A DNA stretch of 12,578 bases from JAAFIP01 sp043777795 (GTDB lineage: Bacteria > Pseudomonadota > Gammaproteobacteria > Burkholderiales > Burkholderiaceae_C): positions 1-12,578 of the forward strand of contig JAYWHJ010000063.1 in NCBI GenBank assembly GCA_043777795.1, written 5' to 3'. Positions 1 to 6,983 of this stretch are shown here, piece after piece. Each line of letters starts with the position of its first letter. The first letter of the stretch is position 1. The notes under the pieces were generated by a model, which did no database searches, was not told where the DNA came from, and saw only the letters and a program-made list of their open reading frames with translations. The position numbers and the translations under genes were made by a program.

Positions 1-1286
1 GCGCCAGCAGCTACCAAAAATAGAGCTACCACTACGCCTCGGCCGCGCCGCGCGCTAGCGCCCAAACCCTTGAGCGTTTGCGCCAAAGGCAAGCTTTGCG
101 CCGCGCGTGCAGGCCACCATGCGCCCACCAGGGCGGCTGCAATGCCCAGCGCGCCGTACACCATAGCTGCCAGCCAGCTCCATTGCAGCGATGGCACAGT
201 GCCAGCAAAGTAGCCACCGCCCAAGTCGCCGCCCAGCAGGCTCATGGCCAGGGCGGCTAGACCGGTACCTAATGCAATACCCAAAGCGCTACCGACCACG
301 CCCAAGGCGGCAGCCTCCAGCAACACCAATTGCAGGCGCTGGCGTGCCGTTAGCCCCAGCACGCCGAGCAGGGCCATTTGCTGCGCGCGCTTGGCCACGC
401 TGAGGGATAGCACCGAGAACACCAAAAATGCTCCAGTAAACAGCGCCACCAGCGCCAGCACGGTCATGTTTACCCGGTAGGCGCGCGACAAGTTACCTAT
501 TCGCTGCTCCGCATCGCCCGGCGCCAGCGCCTGCACTTGGGCAGGTAGGGCCAGCTCGCGCAGCAAGGCGGCTTTGTCGGCACCGGGGGCCAGGCGCAGG
601 TCGATGCGGCTGAGCTGCCCTTGCAGGCCAAACATGTCTTGCGCCGCGCCAATGTCCATCACCGCCAACGCGGGGCCCTGCGCCGCCACGGTGCCTGCTA
701 CCTGCGCTGCGCTGATTTGCAAACCGGTAATGATGTCAATACGCTGCGCCTTCACCAAGCTGCGTGCGGCTGCGTTGATGAACACTGTGTTGGGCTCAAA
801 CAGGGTAAATCGGTGGTCGACGGTATCCTGCACCGATACTGCGTCCGCCGCTAAACCCTTGCCAATACTCTCCAGCGGTGCAGCATTGTTAGCCGGCTTA
901 TTGGGTTGAGGCATCAAGGCCGGTGACAGGCTGGCCGCGACCAGGGCATCCAGCCCCACCACTTTCAATGCCTTCTTTGCGCCCTGAGCATCCAGCGCAT
1001 AAGTGCTCACCTCCAGCACCGGGCTGGCCACTTCCACGCCAGGGTGTTGGGCCACGCGGGCGTAAAGGTCTTCATTCAAGTTGCCGCTGGCGGCACGCAG
1101 CTCTACATCCGGTTGGCCATTCACAGCGCGCACCGCGCTAGAAAATTCACTCAGCGCACTGGCGTTGATCAAATGCACCGCAAACGCCAACGCCACCCCT
1201 AGCATGATGGCCACCACCGCCGCCGCACTGCGCCACGGTTGATGCAGCACCTCGCGCCAAGAGAAGGTGTGCAGCAGGTTCAGCAT
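1..1286 (-). CDS. ABC transporter permease, FtsX/MacB type (partial, 3' end beyond window)
   Basis: This is the membrane subunit of an ABC exporter or lipid/lipoprotein-handling complex, acting in the inner membrane with the ATPase encoded just upstream. I translated the reverse strand from the ATG at 1286 to the window edge and found 428 codons with no stop or frameshift. The protein starts MLNLLHTFSWREVL. It has a first membrane helix at about residues 20-40, then a periplasmic domain of about 225 residues of the MacB core type (to about 265). Helices follow at about 272-297, 318-345 and 372-395, with a motif typical of the FtsX domain (SLSVAKRAQQMALLGVLG) near 292-312. A fifth hydrophobic segment starts at the edge (VVVALFLVAAG). 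Full-length proteins of this type with two such modules are near 800-850 residues, so about half may be missing. The start lies 7 nt after the ATPase stop, implying translational coupling. The substrate cannot be told; LolE-, YbbP- and AttFG-like roles are all possible. Confidence 0.9.
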   Translation of the reverse strand, partial: MLNLLHTFSWREVLHQPWRSAAAVVAIMLGVALAFAVHLINASALSEFSSAVRAVNGQPDVELRAASGNLNEDLYARVAQHPGVEVASPVLEVSTYALDAQGAKKALKVVGLDALVAASLSPALMPQPNKPANNAAPLESIGKGLAADAVSVQDTVDHRFTLFEPNTVFINAAARSLVKAQRIDIITGLQISAAQVAGTVAAQGPALAVMDIGAAQDMFGLQGQLSRIDLRLAPGADKAALLRELALPAQVQALAPGDAEQRIGNLSRAYRVNMTVLALVALFTGAFLVFSVLSLSVAKRAQQMALLGVLGLTARQRLQLVLLEAAALGVVGSALGIALGTGLAALAMSLLGGDLGGGYFAGTVPSLQWSWLAAMVYGALGIAAALVGAWWPARAAQSLPLAQTLKGLGASARRGRGVVVALFLVAAG

Positions 1287-1293
1287 AGACGAG

Positions 1294-1950
1294 TCACACG
1301 GCTATACCATCGGCAGTCAAATGCAGCACGCGGTCGGCCCGCGCTGCTGCGGCCTCGGAGTGAGTGACCAGTACCAGAGACGCTCCGTGCTCGCGGGTTT
1401 GCGTTATCAGTGCGTCCATGGTGCGGGCGGCGGTGGCAGGGTCGAGATTGCCGGTGGGTTCGTCGGCCAGCACCAGAGGTGGGCGGTGCACCATGGCACG
1501 GGCAATCGCCACGCGCTGCAGTTGCCCACCAGAGAGCTGCTGGGGCAGGCGCGCGCCCAGGCCGTCCAGGCCCACCGCGCTGAGCATTTGCGCTACGCGC
1601 GCATGCACCACCGCTTTGGGGGTAGACAGCAGCATCAGTGGCAAACCGACGTTTTGCGCCACGTCCAAATGTGGCAATACATGGAAAGCCTGGAACACAA
1701 AGCCCACCGCTTGCCTGCGCCACACGGCCAGTTGCTCGGGGTTCATGCTGTCCAAGTTGGCATCGCCTACCTGCACGCTGCCGGTGTTCCAGTTGTCCAG
1801 CCCGGCCATGCAGTTGAGCAAGGTGGACTTGCCCACGCCAGACTCACCGACGATGGCTACAAACTCACCAGCATGTACCTGCAGTGAGACGTTTGCAAAC
1901 ACGGCGACGTCGCCATAGAGTTTGCTTAAATTGTCGATCTTCAAAGTCAT
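1294..1950 (-). CDS. ABC transporter ATP-binding protein (LolD/MacB-type)
   Basis: This 218-residue cytoplasmic ATPase powers the FtsX-type permease encoded immediately downstream. All nucleotide-binding motifs are visible: Walker A GESGVGKST at residues 35-43, Q-loop Q87 in FVFQAF, signature LSGGQ at 139-143, Walker B LVLADEP at 159-165 with catalytic E164, a D-loop (GNLD, 167-170), and H-loop H197 in VTHS. The short length and the SGGQLQRVAIARA and ADEPTGNLD motifs are typical of the LolD/MacB/YbbA group rather than of importers. I chose the ATG at 1950 (MTLKIDNLSKLYG) over an upstream in-frame start at 2028, because the family begins about here and the longer form would run far into miaA. 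The start lies 10 nt after the miaA stop. The exported substrate is unknown. Confidence 0.95.
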   Translation of the reverse strand: MTLKIDNLSKLYGDVAVFANVSLQVHAGEFVAIVGESGVGKSTLLNCMAGLDNWNTGSVQVGDANLDSMNPEQLAVWRRQAVGFVFQAFHVLPHLDVAQNVGLPLMLLSTPKAVVHARVAQMLSAVGLDGLGARLPQQLSGGQLQRVAIARAMVHRPPLVLADEPTGNLDPATAARTMDALITQTREHGASLVLVTHSEAAAARADRVLHLTADGIAV

Positions 1951-1960
1951 GCGCCTACTT

Positions 1961-2926
1961 TCATAGCCACGACTGTACCAAGCCCAGCACGGCCTGGGCT
2001 GCGTCGGGTTGATCGCAGGCCACGACATGGCGCTGAGGCATGCTGCGCATCCAGGTGATCTGGCGTTTGGCCAACTGGCGGGTGGCGAAGACGCAGCGCT
2101 CTTGCAGCTGTGCGGCGGGGAGTGCGCCGTCCAGCATCTCCCAGGTTTGCCGGTAGCCCACGCAGCGCATGGAGGGCAAGTCCAGGTGCAAGTCGCCGCG
2201 TGCGCGCAAGGCTTTTACCTCGTCCACCAAGCCGCCATCGAGCATGGTGCCCAAGCGCTGGGCAATGCGTGCGTGCAGCCAGGCGCGCTCAGTGGGCTCC
2301 AGGCTGACCATGGGGGCGTTGGGCCTTGCTACGCTATCAGTAGCTTCTCGCGAGATTAAATGATGCGCTGAGAGGCTTTTTCCTGTGCAATAGTAGACCT
2401 CCAAAGCACGCTGAATACGTTGCGAGTCGTTGGGGCTCAGCCGCGCGGCGGTGATGGCGTCTACCTGTGCTAGCTGGGCGTGCAGCGCGGGCCAGCCTTG
2501 CGCTGCGGCCTGCGCGTCGATCTGCGCGCGGATGGCCGGGTTGGCCGGGGGCATAGCATCAATGCCTTGCAGCAGGGCTTTGAAGTACAGCATGGTGCCG
2601 CCCACCAGCAGGGGCAGCTTGCCGCGCGCACTGATCTCGCCAATAAGCCGCGTCGCATCCGCTACGAACTGCGCTGCGCTGTAGCTTTGCAGCGGGTCAA
2701 GGATGTCAATCAAATGGTGCGGCACCTGTGCCAGCTCGGCGGGCGTGGGTTTGGCGGTGCCAATGTCCATGCCCCGGTACACCAAGGCGGAGTCTACGCT
2801 GATGATCTCTGCCGGTACATGCTGCGCTATGCGTAGCGCAGCCGCAGTTTTGCCACTGGCGGTGGGGCCTGCCAGGCAGATATAAGCGGGGAGCGAGGAG
2901 GACTTAGTGTAGGGGTTGTTCACCAT
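1961..2926 (-). CDS. miaA: tRNA dimethylallyltransferase MiaA
   Basis: MiaA transfers a dimethylallyl group from DMAPP to N6 of A37 in tRNAs that read UNN codons, the first step toward ms2i6A, in the cytoplasm. The 321-residue product has the P-loop GPTASGKT at residues 20-27, then DSALVYRGMDIGTAKP, PHHLIDI, LLVGGTMLYFKALL, NDSQRIQRALEV, the CVGYRQ motif and ATRQLAKRQITW near the C-terminus. These match E. coli MiaA in order and spacing. I chose the ATG at 2926 (MVNNPYTKSSS) because it gives the normal short lead before the P-loop; an in-frame start at 3043 would add 39 residues that only read through the MFS gene. The first 23 nt overlap the end of the MFS gene, so translation is probably coupled. 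Residues near 181-198 (about SLSAHHLISREATDSVAR) are encoded by what looks like a dispersed repeat, in a loop that is variable in the family. Confidence 0.97.
   Translation of the reverse strand: MVNNPYTKSSSLPAYICLAGPTASGKTAAALRIAQHVPAEIISVDSALVYRGMDIGTAKPTPAELAQVPHHLIDILDPLQSYSAAQFVADATRLIGEISARGKLPLLVGGTMLYFKALLQGIDAMPPANPAIRAQIDAQAAAQGWPALHAQLAQVDAITAARLSPNDSQRIQRALEVYYCTGKSLSAHHLISREATDSVARPNAPMVSLEPTERAWLHARIAQRLGTMLDGGLVDEVKALRARGDLHLDLPSMRCVGYRQTWEMLDGALPAAQLQERCVFATRQLAKRQITWMRSMPQRHVVACDQPDAAQAVLGLVQSWL
2332..2384 (-). repeat. Diverged copy of the dispersed REP-like repeat, inside miaA
   Basis: Read on the minus strand, this stretch resembles the three intergenic copies. It carries CGCGAGAAGCTA followed by GATAGCGT, against GCGGGAGAAGCTAT...ATAGCG in the copy at 4190-4260. 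It keeps a shortened inverted repeat, GCTA-4 nt-TAGC, where the other copies have GCTAT-7 nt-ATAGC. It lies in frame within miaA and adds no stop. Because it is more diverged than the others, the relationship is an inference from the aligned core and not certain. Confidence 0.5.
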
Positions 2927-4094
2927 AGCGCTGCACCAAAATCCAAGCCACCAATGCCAGCAGTACGGCCCAAAACGCCACACCATAGGCCAGCGGGCGG
3001 GTGCTGCCGTCGATATGCGTGCCCAACCACGCCCCCATGGCAAAGGCCGCCAGCATCATCATAAAACCCGCCAGCGCCGCCGCCGCCCCTGCCGCTTGCG
3101 GAAACGCCGCCGCCGAGCCCGACTGCCCGCAAGACTGGTGCACCCCATGCCCCAGCATGCACAGGGAGAGCGGCAGCACCATGGCCCACAGCGTTTGCAC
3201 GCCATTGGCAGCCAGCAGCGCCAGCACAATGCCGCCGCTGAGCGTGAGCCAGCTGGCCAGCCATACAGTGCGCTGCACGCTGTAGTGCGTGAGCAAACGG
3301 CGGCACATGAAGGTACCTCCAATGTAGATAAAAGACATGCAGGCCATCACCAACCCGTACTGTGTTTTAGACAAGCCCAGTACTTTGATAAACACAAACG
3401 CCGAGCTGGCCAAAAACGTGAACAGCACGCCGTAGGCTGTCGTGGTCAGCAGCGCATAAGCCCAAAATGTAGGGTGACGCAAAATCTCGCCCCAAGTGCG
3501 CAACAAGGTGAGCGGTTGCAGCGCCAACGGGTTGCGCACCTTGAGCGTTTCTTTAAACCGCAGCAGCACCAGCGTGAGCGCCACCAGGCTGAACACTGTC
3601 AGCGCTGCCATGGCAGAGCGCCAGCCCCATACATCACTCAGCAGCCCACCCAGCGGCGCGCTGCAGCAGGCAATCAGCCCCAAGCCGGACAAGCCCTTGC
3701 TCATCACCCGCGCGCCCTCTACCGGTGCATACAGGTCGCGCGTCATGGCCCGTGCGCACATCACCGCTGCGCCCATGGCCACGCCTTGCAGTGCGCGCCA
3801 GGTGATCAACAGCTCGATGCTGCTGGCAAACACCACGCCCAGCGAGGCCACTGTGTAGGCGGCCAGCCCGGCAATCAAAATCGGCCGCCTGCCATAACGG
3901 TCACTCAGTGGCCCCCAGACCAGCTGAGAAAAACCAAAAGCCAGCAGCAAAGCGGTGAGGGTCAACTGCCCCTGCCCCACGCTTGCGCCAAACCCGTCGG
4001 TAATGGTCGGTAGCGCGGGCAAATAGAGATCGGTGGTGATGGGCTGGATACCCAGGAGAAGGCTGAGAAAGAGTACGACGAGGCTTGGCTGCAT
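2904..4094 (-). CDS. MFS multidrug efflux transporter, Bcr/CflA family
   Basis: This is an inner-membrane proton-driven drug exporter of the major facilitator superfamily, DHA1 type, related to the bicyclomycin-resistance protein Bcr. The product has 396 residues, the same length as E. coli Bcr, and is hydrophobic throughout with about 12 predicted helices. Helix 1 ends in the family motif TTDLYLPALP near residues 20-29. The loop between helices 2 and 3 carries the MFS motif A, GPLSDRYGRRP, at about 61-71. Helix 4 includes RALQGVAMGAAVMCARAMTRD. I chose the ATG at 4094 (MQPSLVVLFLSLLL) because it places the first helix at the very N-terminus as in Bcr; an in-frame GTG at 4157 would add 21 polar residues. 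It is the first gene after the rpoD terminator, so it probably has its own promoter in 4095-4275. miaA overlaps its last 23 nt. The real drug range is unknown. Confidence 0.92.
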   Translation of the reverse strand: MQPSLVVLFLSLLLGIQPITTDLYLPALPTITDGFGASVGQGQLTLTALLLAFGFSQLVWGPLSDRYGRRPILIAGLAAYTVASLGVVFASSIELLITWRALQGVAMGAAVMCARAMTRDLYAPVEGARVMSKGLSGLGLIACCSAPLGGLLSDVWGWRSAMAALTVFSLVALTLVLLRFKETLKVRNPLALQPLTLLRTWGEILRHPTFWAYALLTTTAYGVLFTFLASSAFVFIKVLGLSKTQYGLVMACMSFIYIGGTFMCRRLLTHYSVQRTVWLASWLTLSGGIVLALLAANGVQTLWAMVLPLSLCMLGHGVHQSCGQSGSAAAFPQAAGAAAALAGFMMMLAAFAMGAWLGTHIDGSTRPLAYGVAFWAVLLALVAWILVQRYGEQPLH

Positions 4095-4189
4095 ATATCT
4101 GCCAAGCGTAGCAGATTCAGGCTTGGGTCTTTGGCTTGGGTGTATAGAACCAGTCACCTGTCCGCGGGCAGCTTCGGGACGCTCTATTC

Positions 4190-4260
4190 GCTATATTATT
4201 AATAGCTTCTCCCGCAATATTCTATTGGGCTATAGCCCGATGGGTATATGAAATGGCATA
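4190..4260 (-). repeat. Dispersed REP-like repeat, copy upstream of the MFS gene
   Basis: The minus strand reads AATATTGCGGGAGAAGCTAT then TAATAATATAGCG. Two inverted repeats are visible: GCTAT-7 nt-ATAGC at 4190-4206, and the 12-base palindrome GGGCTATAGCCC inside 4224-4241. The same layout occurs at 8930-8990 and 11926-11977. It is AT-rich compared with its surroundings and lies in the region expected to hold the promoter of the MFS-miaA-ABC operon. The outer limits are approximate. Confidence 0.8.
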
Positions 4261-4275
4261 AACAATCTGCGGCCA

Positions 4276-4310
4276 TAAAAAAACCGCCCAGCGCATGGCG
4301 CGTGGGCGGT
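4276..4310 (-). terminator. Intrinsic terminator of rpoD
   Basis: On the minus strand, 25 nt after the rpoD stop, ACCGCCCA pairs with TGGGCGGT. Inside this, GCGC pairs with GCGC around a CAT loop, with one bulged C, for a total of about 12 base pairs. A run of seven T residues follows directly. This is a textbook Rho-independent terminator. It separates rpoD from the downstream MFS operon. Confidence 0.92.
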
Positions 4311-4335
4311 TGGAGCAGCCAGAAGGCAACGCAGT

Positions 4336-6708
4336 TTAAATCGTATCAATAAAACTGCGCAGCTTGTCTGATCGGGTAGGGTGCTTGAGCTTGCGCAGGG
4401 CCTTGGCTTCAATCTGGCGGATGCGCTCACGGGTCACGTCAAACTGTTTGCCCACTTCTTCCAGCGTGTGGTCGGTAGACATCTCGATACCAAAACGCAT
4501 GCGCAGCACCTTGGCTTCGCGTGGGGTTAGGCCGTCCAGAATGTCTTTGACGACATCGCGCAGACCCGCCTGCATGGCGGCTTCCAGCGGGGCGGTGTTG
4601 GCACCGTCTTCGATGAAATCGCCCAAGTGGCTGTCGTCATCGTCACCAATCGGCGTTTCCATCGAGATCGGCTCTTTGGCGATCTTCATGATCTTGCGGA
4701 TTTTGTCCTCTGGGATCTCCATCTTCTCGGCAAGCAAACCAGCATCGGGCTCAAAACCGTGCTCCTGCAGGTGCTGGCGGCTGATGCGGTTCATCTTGTT
4801 GATGGTCTCGATCATGTGCACCGGGATACGGATGGTACGCGCCTGGTCGGCAATGCTTCGCGTGATCGCTTGGCGAATCCACCACGTCGCGTAGGTTGAG
4901 AATTTGTAACCCCGGCGGTATTCAAACTTGTCCACGGCCTTCATCAGACCAATGTTGCCTTCCTGGATCAAGTCCAGGAACTGCAGGCCACGGTTGGTGT
5001 ACTTCTTGGCGATAGAGATCACCAAACGCAGGTTGGCCTCGATCATCTCTTTCTTGGCCGCGCGCGAGCCGCGCTCGCCTTCGTTCATGCGCTTGTTGAT
5101 GTCTTTGAGTTCGTCCAGCGGCACCACTACACGGCGCTGCAGGTCGATCAGCTTTTGCTGAATTTCCTGCACGGGCGGCACATAGCGGCCCATGGTGGTA
5201 GACCATGTCTTGCCTGCAGCGGCTTGCTTTTCGATCCACTTGAGGTCCAGCAAATGGGAGGCCACCTTGTGGTTGTTTTTATCGCGACCCGAGAAATCGC
5301 GGATAAAGTCGGGCTGGGGGTAGTGGCACTTGTCCACCAAAATGCGGCGCAGCTCGCGCTCTTTTTTACGCACGTCGTCTACTTGGCCGCGCACCAGATT
5401 GCACAGCTTTTCAATGCTCTTGGCGGTAAAGCGGATCTGCATCAGGTCTTGCGTGACTGCCTGCTGCGCTTTGATGTAGGCCGGTGTGCCGTAGCCTTCT
5501 TTGTCGTAGATTTTGTGCAGCTTTTCAAACAAGCCGCGCAGCACCTCAAAGCGGCGGAAGGCCTCTTGCTTGAGCTCTTCGAGCTTCTTGGTCATGGCCT
5601 TGGAGCCGCCCTTGCCGTCGTCGTCGTCGGCTTCGTCGTACTCGTCAAAGTCTTCTTCGGCCACAAAGTCGTCGGCCTCGTTGGGGTTGCTAAAGCCGTC
5701 CACCACGGTAGAAATCACGACTTTGCCGTCGGAGATTTCCTGCATCATGTTGAAGACTTCCTGGATCGTGGCCGGGCTGTTGGAGATGGCCTCCATCATT
5801 ACGTTCAGGCCGCCTTCAATGCGCTTGGCAATCTCAATCTCGCCTTCGCGCGTCAGCAGCTCTACCGTGCCCATCTCTCGCATGTACATGCGCACCGGGT
5901 CGGTGGTGCGGCCAAACTCGCTGTCTACAGTGGACAGCGCAGCTTCGGCTTCTTCTTCTGCTTCCTCTACGCTGGCCGCAGTGGGCGCGTTGTTGTTGAG
6001 CAGCAGTGTTTCGGCGTCCGGTGTTTGCTCGTAGACGGCCACGCCCATGTCGTTGAGCAGGGAGTGCACTACGTCGAGCGTTTCGGCATCGACCAGCTTG
6101 TCGGGCAGGTGGTCAGAGATTTCGCCGTGCGTCAGGTAGCCACGGGTTTTTCCCAAGGTGATCAGCGCTTTAAGGCGCAGGCGGCGCTTGGACATGTCCT
6201 CTTCGGACAGCACCGTGTCATCCAGGCCGAATTCTTTCATCAAGGCGCGTTCTTTCGCCTTGGAGAGTTTCATGCGCAGGGGTTTGACTTTTTCTACCGT
6301 CTCGCCTTCGACGACAGGCACGGTCTCGGTGATGTCAGCCTCTACATCGCTCAAGTCGATGTCATCGATCTCGGAGGCGCCCTTGGCTTTGGGACTGCGC
6401 TTGGCTGCGACAGGCTTGGCGGCAGCTTTGGCAGGGGCAGCCGGCTTGGCGGCTGCTGTTTTAGCGGTTGCAGCAGCAACAGGCGCGCTGGTTTTCTTTT
6501 TTGTGTCGTCCACGACGAGAAAGGTTTTGCCTACTTTGGCAGGCGCAGCGGTTTTAACAGGAATGGTTTTAACAGGTACAGAGGATTTCGATGCAGGCAC
6601 AGGCTTGGCTTTCACGGCAGGTTTGGCTGCAACTTTGGCCTTGGCCTTGGATGGCGCGGCTTTGGGTGCCGGTTTTGCGGCGGGTTTTTTAACGGGCTTG
6701 TTGGCCAT
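4336..6708 (-). CDS. rpoD: RNA polymerase primary sigma factor RpoD (sigma-70)
   Basis: RpoD directs core RNA polymerase to housekeeping promoters. The product has 790 residues, much longer than the 613 of E. coli. The first 105 or so residues are a Lys/Ala/Pro-rich low-complexity tail. Region 1.1 follows at about 145-225 (ERALMKEFGLDD...). Region 1.2 begins with DPVRMYMREMG at 270. A long non-conserved region contains an acidic cluster near 348-366. Region 2 includes RGLQFLDLIQEGNIGLMKAV and ATWWIRQAITRSIADQART (about 604-622), which melts and reads the -10 element. Region 4.2 has the helix-turn-helix TLEEVGKQFDVTRERIRQIE (about 745-765), which reads the -35 element. I chose the ATG at 6708 (MANKPVKKPAAK) because GAGGTG sits 4 nt upstream as a good Shine-Dalgarno site; an in-frame start at 6732 has none. 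dnaG lies 275 nt upstream on the same strand, and a terminator follows. Confidence 0.98.
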   Translation of the reverse strand: MANKPVKKPAAKPAPKAAPSKAKAKVAAKPAVKAKPVPASKSSVPVKTIPVKTAAPAKVGKTFLVVDDTKKKTSAPVAAATAKTAAAKPAAPAKAAAKPVAAKRSPKAKGASEIDDIDLSDVEADITETVPVVEGETVEKVKPLRMKLSKAKERALMKEFGLDDTVLSEEDMSKRRLRLKALITLGKTRGYLTHGEISDHLPDKLVDAETLDVVHSLLNDMGVAVYEQTPDAETLLLNNNAPTAASVEEAEEEAEAALSTVDSEFGRTTDPVRMYMREMGTVELLTREGEIEIAKRIEGGLNVMMEAISNSPATIQEVFNMMQEISDGKVVISTVVDGFSNPNEADDFVAEEDFDEYDEADDDDGKGGSKAMTKKLEELKQEAFRRFEVLRGLFEKLHKIYDKEGYGTPAYIKAQQAVTQDLMQIRFTAKSIEKLCNLVRGQVDDVRKKERELRRILVDKCHYPQPDFIRDFSGRDKNNHKVASHLLDLKWIEKQAAAGKTWSTTMGRYVPPVQEIQQKLIDLQRRVVVPLDELKDINKRMNEGERGSRAAKKEMIEANLRLVISIAKKYTNRGLQFLDLIQEGNIGLMKAVDKFEYRRGYKFSTYATWWIRQAITRSIADQARTIRIPVHMIETINKMNRISRQHLQEHGFEPDAGLLAEKMEIPEDKIRKIMKIAKEPISMETPIGDDDDSHLGDFIEDGANTAPLEAAMQAGLRDVVKDILDGLTPREAKVLRMRFGIEMSTDHTLEEVGKQFDVTRERIRQIEAKALRKLKHPTRSDKLRSFIDTI

Positions 6709-6907
6709 AAACACCTCAAAATAACGAAACACGAAGATACGCTACCAAGGCGAAAGCCGGAGGCGCAGAAGGGAACGGGGAATCTAACAATCAAGGGGGG
6801 TGGGCGATCATTTGGAATGCAGTCCTTGCGATGGTGGCCAAATGAGACGCTAGGGTACTCGGGACCGATACGGAGGTGCTGCTGTCGCGCTTGAATTGCT
6901 GTTACAT

Positions 6908-6956
6908 GGATTATACCCAAAAAGCAGCCATCTGGGGCGTTTTTAGCTCGTCAACA
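6908..6956 (-). promoter_or_regulatory. Candidate rpoD promoter(s) in the dnaG-rpoD gap
   Basis: On the minus strand a perfect -10 hexamer TATAAT lies at 6910-6915, preceded by TTTTTGGG. At the usual 17-nt distance there is no good -35, so a sigma-70 promoter here would depend on the strong -10. Further upstream are TTGACG (6949-6954) and CCCCAGA (about 6931-6937), with 13 nt between TTGA and CCCCA. This loosely fits the heat-shock sigma-32 pattern. A start near 6903 would give a leader of about 195 nt. E. coli is known to have a heat-shock promoter for rpoD inside dnaG; that it occurs here is an inference. Confidence 0.5.
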
Positions 6957-6983
6957 TGTAACACGCGATGTCTGATTGCAGAT

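Noticed and set aside
2916..4013. A 365-codon plus-strand open frame opposite the MFS gene
   Set aside because: Rich in Gln, His and Arg, as expected from the reverse complement of membrane-helix codons; no domain or ribosome-binding site.
5155..6894. A 579-codon plus-strand open frame opposite rpoD
   Set aside because: It is antisense to rpoD, has a composition rich in Gly, Phe, His and Val from mirrored codon bias, and shows no domain. A shadow of the real gene.
6709..6983. tRNA gene between dnaG and rpoD
   Set aside because: No cloverleaf, T-loop sequence or CCA-like end is visible on either strand.
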